A stretch of 21,912 nucleotides of DNA, taken from Plakobranchus ocellatus (taxonomy: Eukaryota > Mollusca > Gastropoda > Plakobranchidae). Positions 8,440 through 17,684 of the stretch are shown here, in pieces. The translations under genes were made by a program, and so were the position numbers. The stretch's first letter is position 1; the number at the start of each line of letters is the position of its first letter. The notes below the pieces were generated by a model. The model made no database searches, had not been told where the DNA came from, and worked only from the letters and a program-made list of their open reading frames with translations. The stretch lies in the NCBI GenBank assembly GCA_019648995.1, contig BLXT01003749.1, forward strand, positions 356,158-378,069, given 5' to 3'.

Positions 8440-10150
8440 ATTTTGAAATGCACAAAGAATATATTTCTTTGATTTTCCTTGCTCTTTTAATTTTTTAAGC
8501 AACCTGTCAATTCAGCAGATGATGTGCATGGACTGCCATGTTTTTTTACACACATTGTGAGCTTTCTGCTGATTGTAATCAAGGCAATGTTTTTTTTTAA
8601 ATCTTTTTTTCTTGATTTTGAGCCATTTTTTCTTTAGCAAATATTTTTACATGTTCTTCTTCATCTTGGTGCTTCTTACGGAAACTTTTAGCATGCTTTC
8701 TTGCAGAAAGAAAAAATGTGGCCCTTTGGATTGATGTCTTTGATTTTACAAAACTCATTGTCTTATTTCTTTACTATATGGCCTGTTGAGCAATTGTGAA
8801 TGGAATAATTACGTCTTTTGATGAAGTCGAAGTCTATATTCTCAAATGCACTTTCCCCAACTAAATTTGTCAAAGGACTGTGACTAAATGCTTCTTCTCA
8901 ATGTCTGGATCAGGGTGAGAAAATTCACCACCATCTAAAAAATCTGTTAACTGTCTTGTAACAAGTTTGGCTTCTCCACAGATTGCTTGTAATGCCCTTT
9001 CAATAATATCTTGTCATTGTTCTGTATAAAAGTATGGATTGAATTTGACATAGGCGCTTCAATTACCATTTCACTCCCAAATACAGATTAAAATGTAACA
9101 AAAAAAAACCACATGGATCAGCGATAAATTTTTCCAAATGTAGATAAACTGAATGACATATTTGTGGAAAGATGTATATTTCACATTACTGTTTACTAGT
9201 TTCCAATATGGTCCAGTGATTTTCCAAAAAAAAATTGCAATTGCAGGAACATGACACATCAAGTTTAAATCAGCAACATCAAAACCTATGCTCAAGACTT
9301 TCCTATTGGGGCTCTCATTCAAGACACCCAACTTCAAAAACTGATTCAAAGTTTTATGATAAAAAATGAAAGCAGCACCTGCTTCAAAAAAAAACAGTTG
9401 AACCTGTTAGACTTAAAACATGGAATACACAAATCATTGCAAAATGATGTTCAATGAACATGACATCCATTTTTTTTTTTATCCCCACAAGGTGCCAGAA
9501 TATCACAAACAGTGCGAATCACTCGATTAACTGCTGCCTCAGACTTAGCTATTAAAGGTCTGAAAAGTTTCCTCCTCATCTCATCCAATAGGCTCATCTG
9601 TTTTAAGAATAATTTCTTTCTCAATAACAGACATTGCCTTGTCACAAGCAGCACTTAATCTTTAGAGGAAATGCGGATTACAATGTAAAAAGTGAACTCT
9701 GATTTCTCCTCCTATTTCTGATTGCATGAAATCAATTTTTTATCATAAAGTTTCATGTTTGATGCTCGGTCAGTCATAGTGCTGTTAATTTTTTAAGGTA
9801 AAGATGTAAAAACAATTTCAGGTTTATCATAAAGAGAAGACAAATTTTTTAGAAGATTAAGTGTAACATCTAAACAAGTGTTGGTATCCTCAGATGCAAC
9901 AGGTGTAAAACCTAAACATAGTGCATTACCATCATCAAGTGTTAATTGATGACCAACAATTTTTTTATTATCTCGAGATGTGCCATATGAATGCACAGTA
10001 ACATGTAAGGAAGACAAAACCTGCCCTTCATTGCACATATTTAGAGCTGTTTGCTCACAAGGCAAATTTTCAGAAAACTTGCAATTAAAAATTTCATCAG
10101 CAACAATTTCCATCACTCTCCTCACATTAGCAGCACTTGCACCAATTTAA
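8440..10150 (-). pseudogene. hAT-like transposase-related protein, copy 1, broken
   Basis: Collinear fragments in several frames, N to C, are: RRVMEIVADEIF to YDKPEIVFTSLP (10,125-9,793); TMTDRASNMKLYDKKL with a conserved Asp (about 9,770-9,720); HFLHCNPHFL with a C-x-x-H motif (9,694-9,665, then an in-frame TAA and LSAACDKAMS); NRVIRTVCDILAPCGDKKK (ORF 9,654-9,451); EAGAAFIFYHKTLNQFL and FFWKITGPYWKLVNS (9,400-9,071); LTDFLDGGEFSHPDPD, LVGESAFENIDFDF and KRRNYSIHN (8,960-8,780); and KKHGSPCTSSAEL (about 8,550-8,480). I recognise this order from a large uncharacterised family repeated in marine invertebrate genomes. The Asp followed by C-x-x-H resembles hAT transposases, but the superfamily is an inference. 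Stops and frameshifts occur throughout. Confidence 0.6.
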
Positions 10151-10388
10151 CAAATTAAGGAAATTAAGTCCTATGAACTTCATCAGTGTACATAATGTTC
10201 TTATTCGTTTTCAATTTTACATTAAATTCAAATTCTGATTTTTTAAGGTCCAATTTACTTCTAAGAAAACGATTTTCTAGTTCTAAACTGCAGCATGTCT
10301 TTTCTTAAATTCAACAGCTCTGCCTGCAGAGACTGAAAGTTTTCTCGATAAGTGTTTTTAACAGCAAATAACTCGTTCTGATTTTTTT

Positions 10389-11061
10389 TTATGGAGATTT
10401 TGCTGAGGATTCCGAAATCTTCGCTAATTTTTGGCATTTCAATGTAGTCGTCTCTAGCACTTTTTTGGGCGAGTCATGATTTGCCTTTGTTACTTCATTT
10501 TCATTTGTGGCCTCTTGCAAGAGGGAGGTTAAGGAATCAATTTTGTTTTTTTTTTGTTTTTTCATTAAGACAATTTTATACATTAGCTTTGACAAGGGCT
10601 TGAGCCGAAGGCTTTTGAGGTAGAGATGTAAGCATTGTTTTAGGTAGAGAGCTGGCATTGACTGATGGCAGATAGCATTCAAATTTGCCTTTTAAAATTT
10701 TCTCTAAGGCATCTGGATTTCTATGTTTGTTTTTACATAAGTCTAAGTTAAGTCTTAATGCATGCTTAATGCTTCTATCTATACACTTTCTGTCCTGGTG
10801 CAGAAGTGCACAGAACCAGTCCACATTTTTTGACACTTTTTCATAACCACAGAACTGTTAAAAAATCAATAACTTGATTTGAGACATGCCACGGTTGACT
10901 GTTACCAGTTCTTGAGCACCGTTTACGGTATAGGCAACCGAAGCTCTTGTTGTCCCCAAGCTGGATAAGACAGGGAAAATTAAATCTAGGTCAAGGACCG
11001 TGGCCAGGAAGCACTCAATATCCTGCCGCTCATGAAGGGCTGTAGTTGAGGTGCGTATCCA
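10389..11061 (-). pseudogene. Unknown open segment upstream of hAT-like copy 1
   Basis: One - frame is open from 11,061 to about 10,576 except for a single TAA at 10,858-10,860. It reads DIECFLATVLDLDLIFPVL and then NVDWFCALLHQDRKCIDRS. A second open frame overlaps its end and continues to 10,389, rich in Lys and Glu (MKKQKKNKIDSL), which could be a coiled coil. No family was recognised. Its position directly 5' of the hAT-like pieces, on the same strand, suggests it is the N-terminal part of that element, but this is inference from location only. Confidence 0.35.
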
Positions 11062-12038
11062 TTAAAACTATTACTCAATTTATTTGGGGAAAAGTTTAAA
11101 AAAGAAGAGAGAGAAGAAAAAGACAAAAGATAAGTTGTCTTGTTTTGAAAAAAGGAAAGGCATGAGAATTATCAAATAATGAGCCTCTATTTAGAAAACA
11201 TCTAGATCTAGTTCTTGACAGCACGAAAAAAAAGCATGCATTCTGTGGATTAGAGACTGAGGCATAAGGAGAATGAACCAGATACTGACATTTAAAAATT
11301 TGCCTCATACCGGGTATATGAGTCAAGTTAAGAAAATAATGGTGAGAAATAGCAATATCATGGCACTTAATTATATCATCAAGGAGATGAATTAAACTTT
11401 CTGTGATAAAGCCCATTTACTATATAAAGTGATCAATTGTCACTTACTAGACATGCCTCTACTGGGCAAAGTGAAGCTCGTTAAGTTGTCGCTCAAAACT
11501 CAGTACAGCACTAGTTTAGGTGATATAAGGCAAGCTCCCATGATGCAGACCCTAGTTGAATAATTGGTCACTCAAACCTCCCTACCAGTTGCAAAGGGGA
11601 TGGGATCAAAATGGATAATCCCTGCAGATTTCCAGGTGAGCTCCCTAACCTTGCACTACCCAACCCCACCAGAACTGGACAAGATAAACGCTTTCATCCA
11701 CCTTGACCTTTTTTTTTTTGGACCAAATGTCGAGGCAACCTCTCCCTTTATTTCATACAATTCTATGCCATAATCTTCCTCCCCCTTCTCTCAAGTAGAA
11801 CAGCTGCACCAAAACTTGACTACGGATAGTGATGTCATTAGGTAGATTAGGCCTCCTCCCCTTGCCACTTGCAAGAATACTAATTTTAAGGCCTCTGATT
11901 ATATTAACAAAATGGTGTGGTAGATCTTGATGCTTTGATATACCCATTTAAACAACAAACATTGCATAAAACCACACAATTCCACATGTTAAACACATAT
12001 TAAAATGAAGGTAGATGAAGTATACCCTGTTTCATAAT
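11062..12038. other. No gene recognised
   Basis: Open frames on the - strand at 11,096-11,416 and 11,753-11,947 and on the + strand at 11,564-11,773 carry no recognisable motif. If the flanking - strand modules belong to one element, this stretch would be an intron or a later insertion. Confidence 0.4.
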
Positions 12039-12392
12039 TTACAAGCTGTAAGCTGTAATACTTCCAAAAAAAAAAATAGCGCCAAGGCGCGGCCGGATGA
12101 ATGAATCCGGGAATTTGAGCACTTCCGGAGAAGGCAACTGACGCTGTAAAGTTTCAGCCAAGACTTCCTTTGCTTTTTGTTTGCTGCTACGTTGAGCAGC
12201 CAATTTACTTGGGGTTTCTTTGTTTTGCTCTTTTCCTTCACATTTACTTTCTACAAGGTCTTTTAAAGTTTTGAAAGCAATGAGGGATATGTCGTCATCT
12301 TCGCTCTCAAAACTGTCGGATTCCTCACTAAAAAGTGTCTCATGTAATTGGAAATGCTCCTTGTAAGACGAAATAGTAAATGGTGTAAATTT
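12039..12392 (-). pseudogene. Open charged segment following protease-like module
   Basis: The - frame from 12,392 to a TAA at 12,039-12,041 is uninterrupted for about 117 codons, although it has no start codon of its own at the left. It begins SSYKEHFQLHETLFSEESDS, continues with an acidic stretch (ESEDDDISL), a Lys/Gln-rich stretch (AAQRSSKQKAKEVL), and ends LQRQLPSPEVLKFPDSF. It directly follows the protease-like region and probably was the same polypeptide. No catalytic domain is visible; an acidic/basic linker is the simplest reading. It is the longest undisturbed piece of this element. An 11-T run in the frame near its end is a likely site of length change. Confidence 0.4.
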
Positions 12393-12417
12393 TTAAAAAT
12401 TCCACTGTCTTAAGAGA

Positions 12418-12967
12418 ATTGGCTTACTCCATCAGGAATATTTTGACGTCAGCAGATGCAGTATGTTTTATAAAAATAGTTGTCCTGTCTGGCACTGGCA
12501 TTCTTTTCTCATCGCTTTCATTGAGAATCAAATATGTAAAAGTTCTCTTCCTTTTTCATGAGGCACATCAAGTAACCTTGTGTACCACTACCAGAGTCTA
12601 TAGTTAAAATGGCGTACTTGTTCTCTTCATTTAAGGCCTCCTCAGTGAAAGCATAGGGTCTGATTCTAGTGGTTCCTGCAGATTAATTTTGTAGTTAACT
12701 ATCTTCCCGCTAGGTCGTCCTCAATTGGAAACGCTTCTTGTATGCAAGAATTTGTAAACAGCCAGTCTCCAATGAGAGTTAAGAGTATGGATCTAAATTT
12801 TTTGATGTCCAGGCTTCAATAGAAAGTTTCTTGTTCGCTCTTGTACTAGCCAGGGCATTTAACATGCACTGAGCAACAGGAGCTTTAAATGCTGGCATGC
12901 CTTGATGCATAGTTGCTTGTACAGAAGACATGTTGAGGGTTGTGTGAGAAAAATTAGAGCTGAGCAT
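12418..12967 (-). pseudogene. OTU/papain-like cysteine-protease-like domain, broken
   Basis: Motifs in order are MHQGMPAFKAPVAQCMLNAL (HQG, then QC--NA, the expected nucleophile Cys), WTSKNLD, SILLTLIGDWLFTNSC, PYAFTEEALNEENKYAILTI, GYLMCLMKKEENFYIFDS, and RMPVPDRTTIFIKHT. This HQG...QC--NA...FDSH order is known to me from cysteine-protease-like domains carried by animal mobile elements. The usual FDSH His is replaced: the frame reads FDSQ and then a TGA. At least three frame changes are needed (near 12,792, 12,660 and 12,510). Such domains could process proteins or remove ubiquitin; that role is family-level guesswork. The module is dead here. Confidence 0.5.
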
Positions 12968-13550
12968 CGCGGCAAAAAAAGTTGGAGATATTGGTTGTCA
13001 CTGAAGAAGGGCAGCAAAACAAATTACTGAATGGATAAAGTATGTTGCTTGCTTGATTGATTGTGATAAACATTTAAATGGATAAAAAGGCAGAAAAAAA
13101 GACCAATTTCATTGTTTCTAGGACAATATGATCTGAATAAGTACATGTTAACACTTCTACAAAACTTGTTAAACAAAACTAAAAGTACACATAACCCTGG
13201 AATATTTGTAATCCCTTAAAATCTACAGAGAAGCAGTTTATTTTTTTTGAAAAAAAAAAACATGATTGGTCTATGTTAAGCTTACAAGCCTAAATGTGTC
13301 CCCCCCCTCCTCCCATCTTCTTCCTGCATTTAACCAATTTTTTTTTTTACATTGGGTCGTATTGGCTATTACGTGTGTAATCAAAATAGGTTTATATGAA
13401 ACCGTTTATACGACTAATGTGAAATGTTTAGTAACTCCAGCTTTAATTGGGCTAGAGCAACAAAACCCAACTAGTAATGCATGGAAGAAACTAGGGAATA
13501 AAGATAATGTAAAAAGTGGTTTTCGTAAAAAGTGTCCCTTATGTCTCTAA
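12968..13550. other. No gene recognised
   Basis: The + open frame at 13,266-13,550 has no recognised motif and contains poly-C and poly-T runs. It looks like chance opening. The - strand in the same interval may continue the Gypsy-like remnant but shows nothing diagnostic. Confidence 0.4.
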
Positions 13551-13707
13551 TCAATACCACTCGCCAATTGCATTTGGTCTGGATAGTTTTGTATCATCGA
13601 TTAGGGTACAATCAATGCATTCATCAGTCATCTGTGAGTGATATACCCTGTCAGATGATACATCAGACATAGAACAGCCTGCGTCTCTCATGACTGAACA
13701 TTTTTGA
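13551..13707 (-). pseudogene. Gypsy-like retropepsin scrap
   Basis: The - frame reads VMRDAGCSMSDVSSDRV, then TDECIDCTLIDDTKLSRPNA before a TGA at 13,551-13,553. In invertebrate Gypsy-type LTR retrotransposons the aspartic protease starts with a similar RDTGCS motif followed some 25 residues on by a C-LIDGT segment. Here the active-site Thr is Ala (DAG), and the second half of the protease is lost. No reverse transcriptase, integrase or LTR was found around it. The match is short and the call is moderate. Confidence 0.45.
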
Positions 13708-13989
13708 CCATTTATAGATCCTTGTTAAATAGGAATGTTACTCAGTGGCTTTGTGATAGATGAACTTAGTACAGAATTTTGATTGTATATAGCTTTAGAA
13801 GTTTTAATTTTTTTTTTTTTTTCCTATTTGTGTTCTGCGCATTATGATTGGGGCAACCATAGTCTCTATAATACGAACGTTTCCTGGGAAGGTAAATTTG
13901 TTGATTTTGCAATGGTCTGCAATTTCTACTGGTATTTTGGTTTTGTCTTCAAGTTATAGGAGGAGTCCATAACTGTGCTCCATACTTCT

Positions 13990-15170
13990 TTCTTAGCAGA
14001 GCTCCCATCTCTTATTGCTTTTTTCTAAATACCCTTTTTCTCATCGTCTTCCAGATCTGTTTTAGCAGCAGAACAGAAGAGATGATCATGTAGAGCCCTG
14101 CTCGCCCTTCTTTTCTGGCTGGTATCCAAATGGCCAACATTTTTTTGACAATCCAGGTTGGTCAGTGTCACAGTTTTGGATACATTTTGCACGTCAGCCT
14201 GTGTGTCATACACACCAACTTTGCAAAAAATCTGCAGGCTGGACTTTACATTTTGTTACAGTGGTACTGCTCATTTTGCTGAGGATCTTTCTAATCTCAT
14301 GTCTGGTCTCAGAGTAGTGGGTAATTTTTCCTTTCTATCAGGAGAACTAGTTTGAAATTTAAGGCAGGAGAAGCTGCTGGGATCAAACAGATTTCTGAAA
14401 TAAGCAGACTATGTATTGAAATCTTGTGCTTAGGCCGTGAATTTTGTATTTTTTGTTGTAACTGTTGACCAGAATGGTCCTTGACTGTGTGGAATAAAAC
14501 AGACATTCCAAAATTAGGGTTAATTGAGAATTTTTGAGTGATGCCTGCTTAGCATTCAAAGAATCGAGAGATGTTAAGATGTGTAGGAAATCATCAAAGT
14601 GATGAACGACCCATGCTGCTATTTCAAACAAGCCATTGAATGTGTTGTGTTTATATGGCTTAATGACAGACTTCAAATTTCTCTCCAGTGAGAAACCTTC
14701 CCACTGATTCCTCACACCAGGATAATCTCCTACAGATTGTAACAATCAGATGCATCTTTTAAAAAGGTGATGATGGGGTGTTTATAATCGCTACTTTCAT
14801 ACAAAACTTTTATCTCACTCATGACAGAGAAATGGAGGCCTAGCAAAACATGGGCTGCACAAGACAAATGTCGAATACCTTTGATGTTTTTATTTCCATA
14901 CTCTCTTCGATATTTTTCTCTCCACTGGACAGTTTTATTTTCCGTTGCCCAATTGTTCATGAAGGAAGCTACTTTTTTATAAAAACAATTCTACCCATTG
15001 TTCTTTCTTCACAATTTCGTACTGGGTTTCGAGCTTGCCATATTGGTGGTCCCGAGAGTCCTCAGTCCTTGTCTCCTTTTGCACCCTGAAGTTGGTAACG
15101 ACAGCATCAAGCTGCTTCAAGAATGATGCTATTATGTTTAAAGCAAAGAAAAATTCCATCAATCAGTATG
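13990..15170 (-). pseudogene. hAT-like transposase-related protein, copy 2, broken
   Basis: Fragments N to C are: IIASFLKQLDAVVTNFRVQK with TRTEDSRDHQYGKLE (15,162-14,977), MNNWATENKTVQWREKY with IKGIRHLSCAAHVLLGL (14,960-14,730, containing a C-x-x-H motif), GVRNQWEGFSLERNLKSVIK then KHNTFNGLFEIAAWVVHHFD (14,745-14,500), a GPFWSTVTTKN stretch equivalent to the TGPYWKLVNS of copy 1, and a charged tail ending at about 13,990. Order and key motifs parallel copy 1, but the sequences are far apart, so they are different subfamilies rather than a recent duplication. Frameshifts separate the pieces. The protein family is not formally identified. Confidence 0.5.
15036..15127 (-). repeat. Diverged direct repeat A
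   Basis: About 92 bp that recur at 15,603-15,692, offset by some 567 bp, sharing TCCTCAGTCCTT and CTGAAGTT cores. On the - strand both encode the same piece of the hAT-like protein (AVVTNFRVQKETRTED versus AAVTNFRVRKEIRTED). Confidence 0.7.
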
Positions 15171-15444
15171 CCTAAAAAGTAAAATGTTGATCTTATAAAA
15201 AAAATCTTTTTTAAATTTCAAATGTAAGAAATTAAAATCAGGTTAACTCCTCTTAGGACACCAAGCCTGAATAGCTCATGTAGGCATTCTGAAAACTTTC
15301 TTTTAAATGCTTTGAGCATTGTTCCATATACTTCAACACACAAAACGTCACATGCTTATTTTGCCTCATCATGAGTGTGTAGTAATCTGTGGCTCAATCA
15401 GCCTTGACCGAAGAAAGATAAACTTTTTCTTCCTTGTTTGAGAA

Positions 15445-15720
15445 TTACTGGTGAAGTTTCAGCTCAAAAGCTGCCCAGCTTGTCTCTCCTGAGTTGATTA
15501 GAGATTTTGGTGATTGGATGAATCGTCTCAATTGTATGAGGCCACCAACAGACCTATCTGGGTCAGCATCGTCATACTGTCCTGCAAAAGCAGAGAGAAA
15601 CTGACCATATTAGCAGTCCTGAGGATCCTCAGTCCTTATCTCTTTTCGCACTCTGAAGTTAGTGACTGCAGCATGAAACTGCTTCATGAATGAACATACA
15701 TGGTTTTGTAACCGTGTAAG
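15445..15720 (-). pseudogene. hAT-like transposase fragment, copy 3
   Basis: One - frame, interrupted by a single TAA at 15,610-15,612, reads FMKQFHAAVTNFRVRKEIRT, then YGQFLSAFAGQYDDADPDR and GGLIQLRRFIQSPKSLINSG, ending at a TAA (15,445-15,447). Its first part matches the N-terminal part of copy 2; the second part has no equivalent there. A pyrimidine-rich TTTCTCTCTGCTTTTGCAG within it (cut after 15,582 on +) looks like a splice acceptor, so part of it might be an exon. I take it as a diverged third element fragment; its C-terminal half is of unknown family. Confidence 0.4.
15603..15692 (-). repeat. Diverged direct repeat B
   Basis: Partner of 15,036-15,127; it marks the homologous N-terminal segment of the third hAT-like fragment. 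Confidence 0.65.
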
Positions 15721-15890
15721 TTATAGCAAAAATCAAATGAAATCCACAAGCAATCGCAGATTTTCTGATGGAAGTAGGCACTATGAGGTTTATAGAGTCA
15801 TTGATAGAGATTCAGCTGATATAAAGTCTGATACCATTTTGATTGTAATAAAGATTGACATATCTCCTGCATGCTGAAATAAATACTTAC

Positions 15891-16029
15891 TGCAAACCCC
15901 ATCGCCCTGTGATCAGCTCAGCCCCCCTTTCTTTGATTCGCCCTTCCTCAATCTGTGCCTTCATGTATTCCCGCACAGCAGCCGCATGGTTCAGCTTATG
16001 TCGTGTTGCCACTGTGCAGAATCTTGGGT
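15891..16029 (-). other. Exon-like open segment with splice signals
   Basis: On the - strand a pyrimidine tract and CAG (16,030-16,032 on +) precede an open frame reading TVATRHKLNHAAAVREYMKA and then EEGRIKERGAELITGRWG. It is followed by a perfect GTAAGT donor core (15,885-15,890 on +). Codon content is richer in GC than the flanks. No family was recognised. Joining this donor to the acceptor-like site at 15,582 gives an early stop, so the partner exon is not that one. It may be a surviving exon of a host gene or of a transposon ORF. Confidence 0.35.
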
Positions 16030-16250
16030 CTGATAACGTCAAAAAAATATGTTGACACTGTAGTCTGTCAACTCAATCTTAGCAGCTTCTAATTTATGTA
16101 ATTTCATTAATCTACCCTGACTGCATGTGACCTTGCTTTTCACTACTTTAAAGACTTTTGGCGACTAACAAGCTGCAGAGCAAGAAAATTCTGGTAGGTT
16201 TTAAGGAAAGCAGACCCTGCACACCAAGGCTGGCCTTTGGTAGGGTCATG

Positions 16251-16829
16251 CTAGCATGTACTTTTTCCCAGTTGCCTGAGAAAGGACTGTACTGGTATGC
16301 ACTTCATTTTATCTATAGTGCTCAGCAGCAGCATTTTAGGCATTAGATTTTTAAAGAAATGTTCATCCTCATCTGATTCTACTTTTTTTGTGGCTAGTCG
16401 CTGCACAGATTTAAGCATTTCAGCTTCAAACTCTGATGATGTTTATGCTCTGCGTTGTAGAAATAGTTTTAGCGTGCATGGGCCAGGATTTTGTTGGGTG
16501 TGAGACTGCGATTCAGATGTTATTTGGTGGTTTGAAGGAGGATCCTGATTATATGTTTCATCTATGGTCAGTGTGGGGAGGGGAGCAGGTGTGGGTATAT
16601 TGACATTCTGGCCAGAATTATACGATTATATGCTGGCTTGCGACATGTCCTTATCATCCAAAACGTCTTTATCAGATGAGACTAAAGGTACATTAGATGT
16701 AGTGTTTCTGTCGCTTATGTAAGGCACGATGAAGAGCATGCGGTCATGTAGGTACCATTTCCTTTTCTTGCCTCCTGCAGCTCCAGATTTCTTCGTTGTC
16801 ATCGCAGGAGGAACAGGGTTTTGCTGGCC
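16251..16829 (-). pseudogene. MADF-BESS domain protein remnant
   Basis: A single - frame runs from 16,829 to a TAG at 16,251-16,253 with only two in-frame stops (16,626-16,628 and 16,443-16,445). It begins MTTKKSGAAGGKKRKWYLHD with MLFIVPYISDR, which resembles the end of a MADF DNA-binding domain (KSG...W..D.M.FL). A Pro/Ser/Thr/Gln-rich linker follows, then FEAEMLKSVQRLATKK and the BESS motif DEDEHFFKNLMPKML with LSTIDKMKCIPVQS. MADF-BESS proteins are transcription regulators or accessory proteins of PIF/Harbinger transposons; which applies cannot be decided, and no Harbinger nuclease was seen. The N-terminal half of MADF is missing where the reverse transcriptase remnant begins. Confidence 0.6.
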
Positions 16830-17081
16830 TTAATGCGTAGGGTTATATGTTCTCTATAGGTACCTTTTTTATCGAATGTTAAGCCTAGGAATTTAGCCAT
16901 GGGCTTGGTGCCAATTTCTGTGTCTTCTATTGTTAGTTTTATTTAGTCCTTAGAGTTGAAGAGGACAGCTTGAATTTTTGCTGTTTACTTTAAGACCTGT
17001 GCTTGGGTGTTTCATTATATAAGTTGCTTATTGTGCTAGTATTTTTATCATTTTGATGCCACTTGCCACTAATGGTTTGTC

Positions 17082-17184
17082 AGCCTTTTGTTTATGATTG
17101 ACTCTTAATACTTTACCTAGGTGTGACGTTAGTGATATCAGTCTATAAGATGTTTGGTCTTTTTTATCTTTTCTTTGTTTGTAT
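17082..17184. repeat. 103-bp direct repeat, left copy (inside RT remnant)
   Basis: It matches 17,582-17,684 with three substitutions (17,133, 17,140 and 17,153) and an exact 500-bp offset. In the - strand RT order this copy sits where motif C should be. Confidence 0.9.
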
Positions 17185-17581
17185 ATTTCTATCTGTTATA
17201 TCCGTGCGGATGTCATTGGCTGCTATATTGAATAGGGTCAGTGATATTACTGCTCCTTGTGGAATTCCATTTATTTGTTTCTTTATTGTGGAGAGGGACG
17301 ATCCTACTAGGACATGGAGTGTTCTGTCTTGGCTAAAGTTAGCCATGTAATTATACATTAGTCCTTTTATCTCTAACTTTTTACGTTTCGTCAGTAGTCC
17401 TTACCTCCATATGGTGTCGTGGGCTTTTTCTAGGTCGAGAAATGTCGCGCCTACTCTAGAGTTTGTTTTAGCCGCTTTGACCGAATTCTCTAGAGTGACT
17501 ATTTGGTCTAACGTTTGCCTATCCATATGGAATCCTGCTTGCGTATCGCTTATCAGATTGTTAGCCTCGAGGTGGCATGTT

Positions 17582-17684
17582 AGCCTTTTGTTTATGATTG
17601 ACTCTTAATACTTTACCTAGGTGTGACGTTAGGGATATCGGTCTATAAGATGCTTGGTCTTTTTTATCTTTTCTTTGTTTGTAT
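17582..17684. repeat. 103-bp direct repeat, right copy (native RT position)
   Basis: Encodes SYRPISLTSHLGKVL on the - strand at its proper place before the palm, so it is the source-type copy of the pair. Confidence 0.9.

Noticed and set aside
13266..13550. 94-residue + open frame
   Set aside because: Poly-C and poly-T runs, no motif, and antisense to a possible Gypsy-like remnant.
15445..15891. A two-exon host gene joining 16,029-15,891 to 15,581-15,445
   Set aside because: Joining the GTAAGT donor to the acceptor-like site gives a stop within three codons, and the second segment reads in frame through the putative acceptor.
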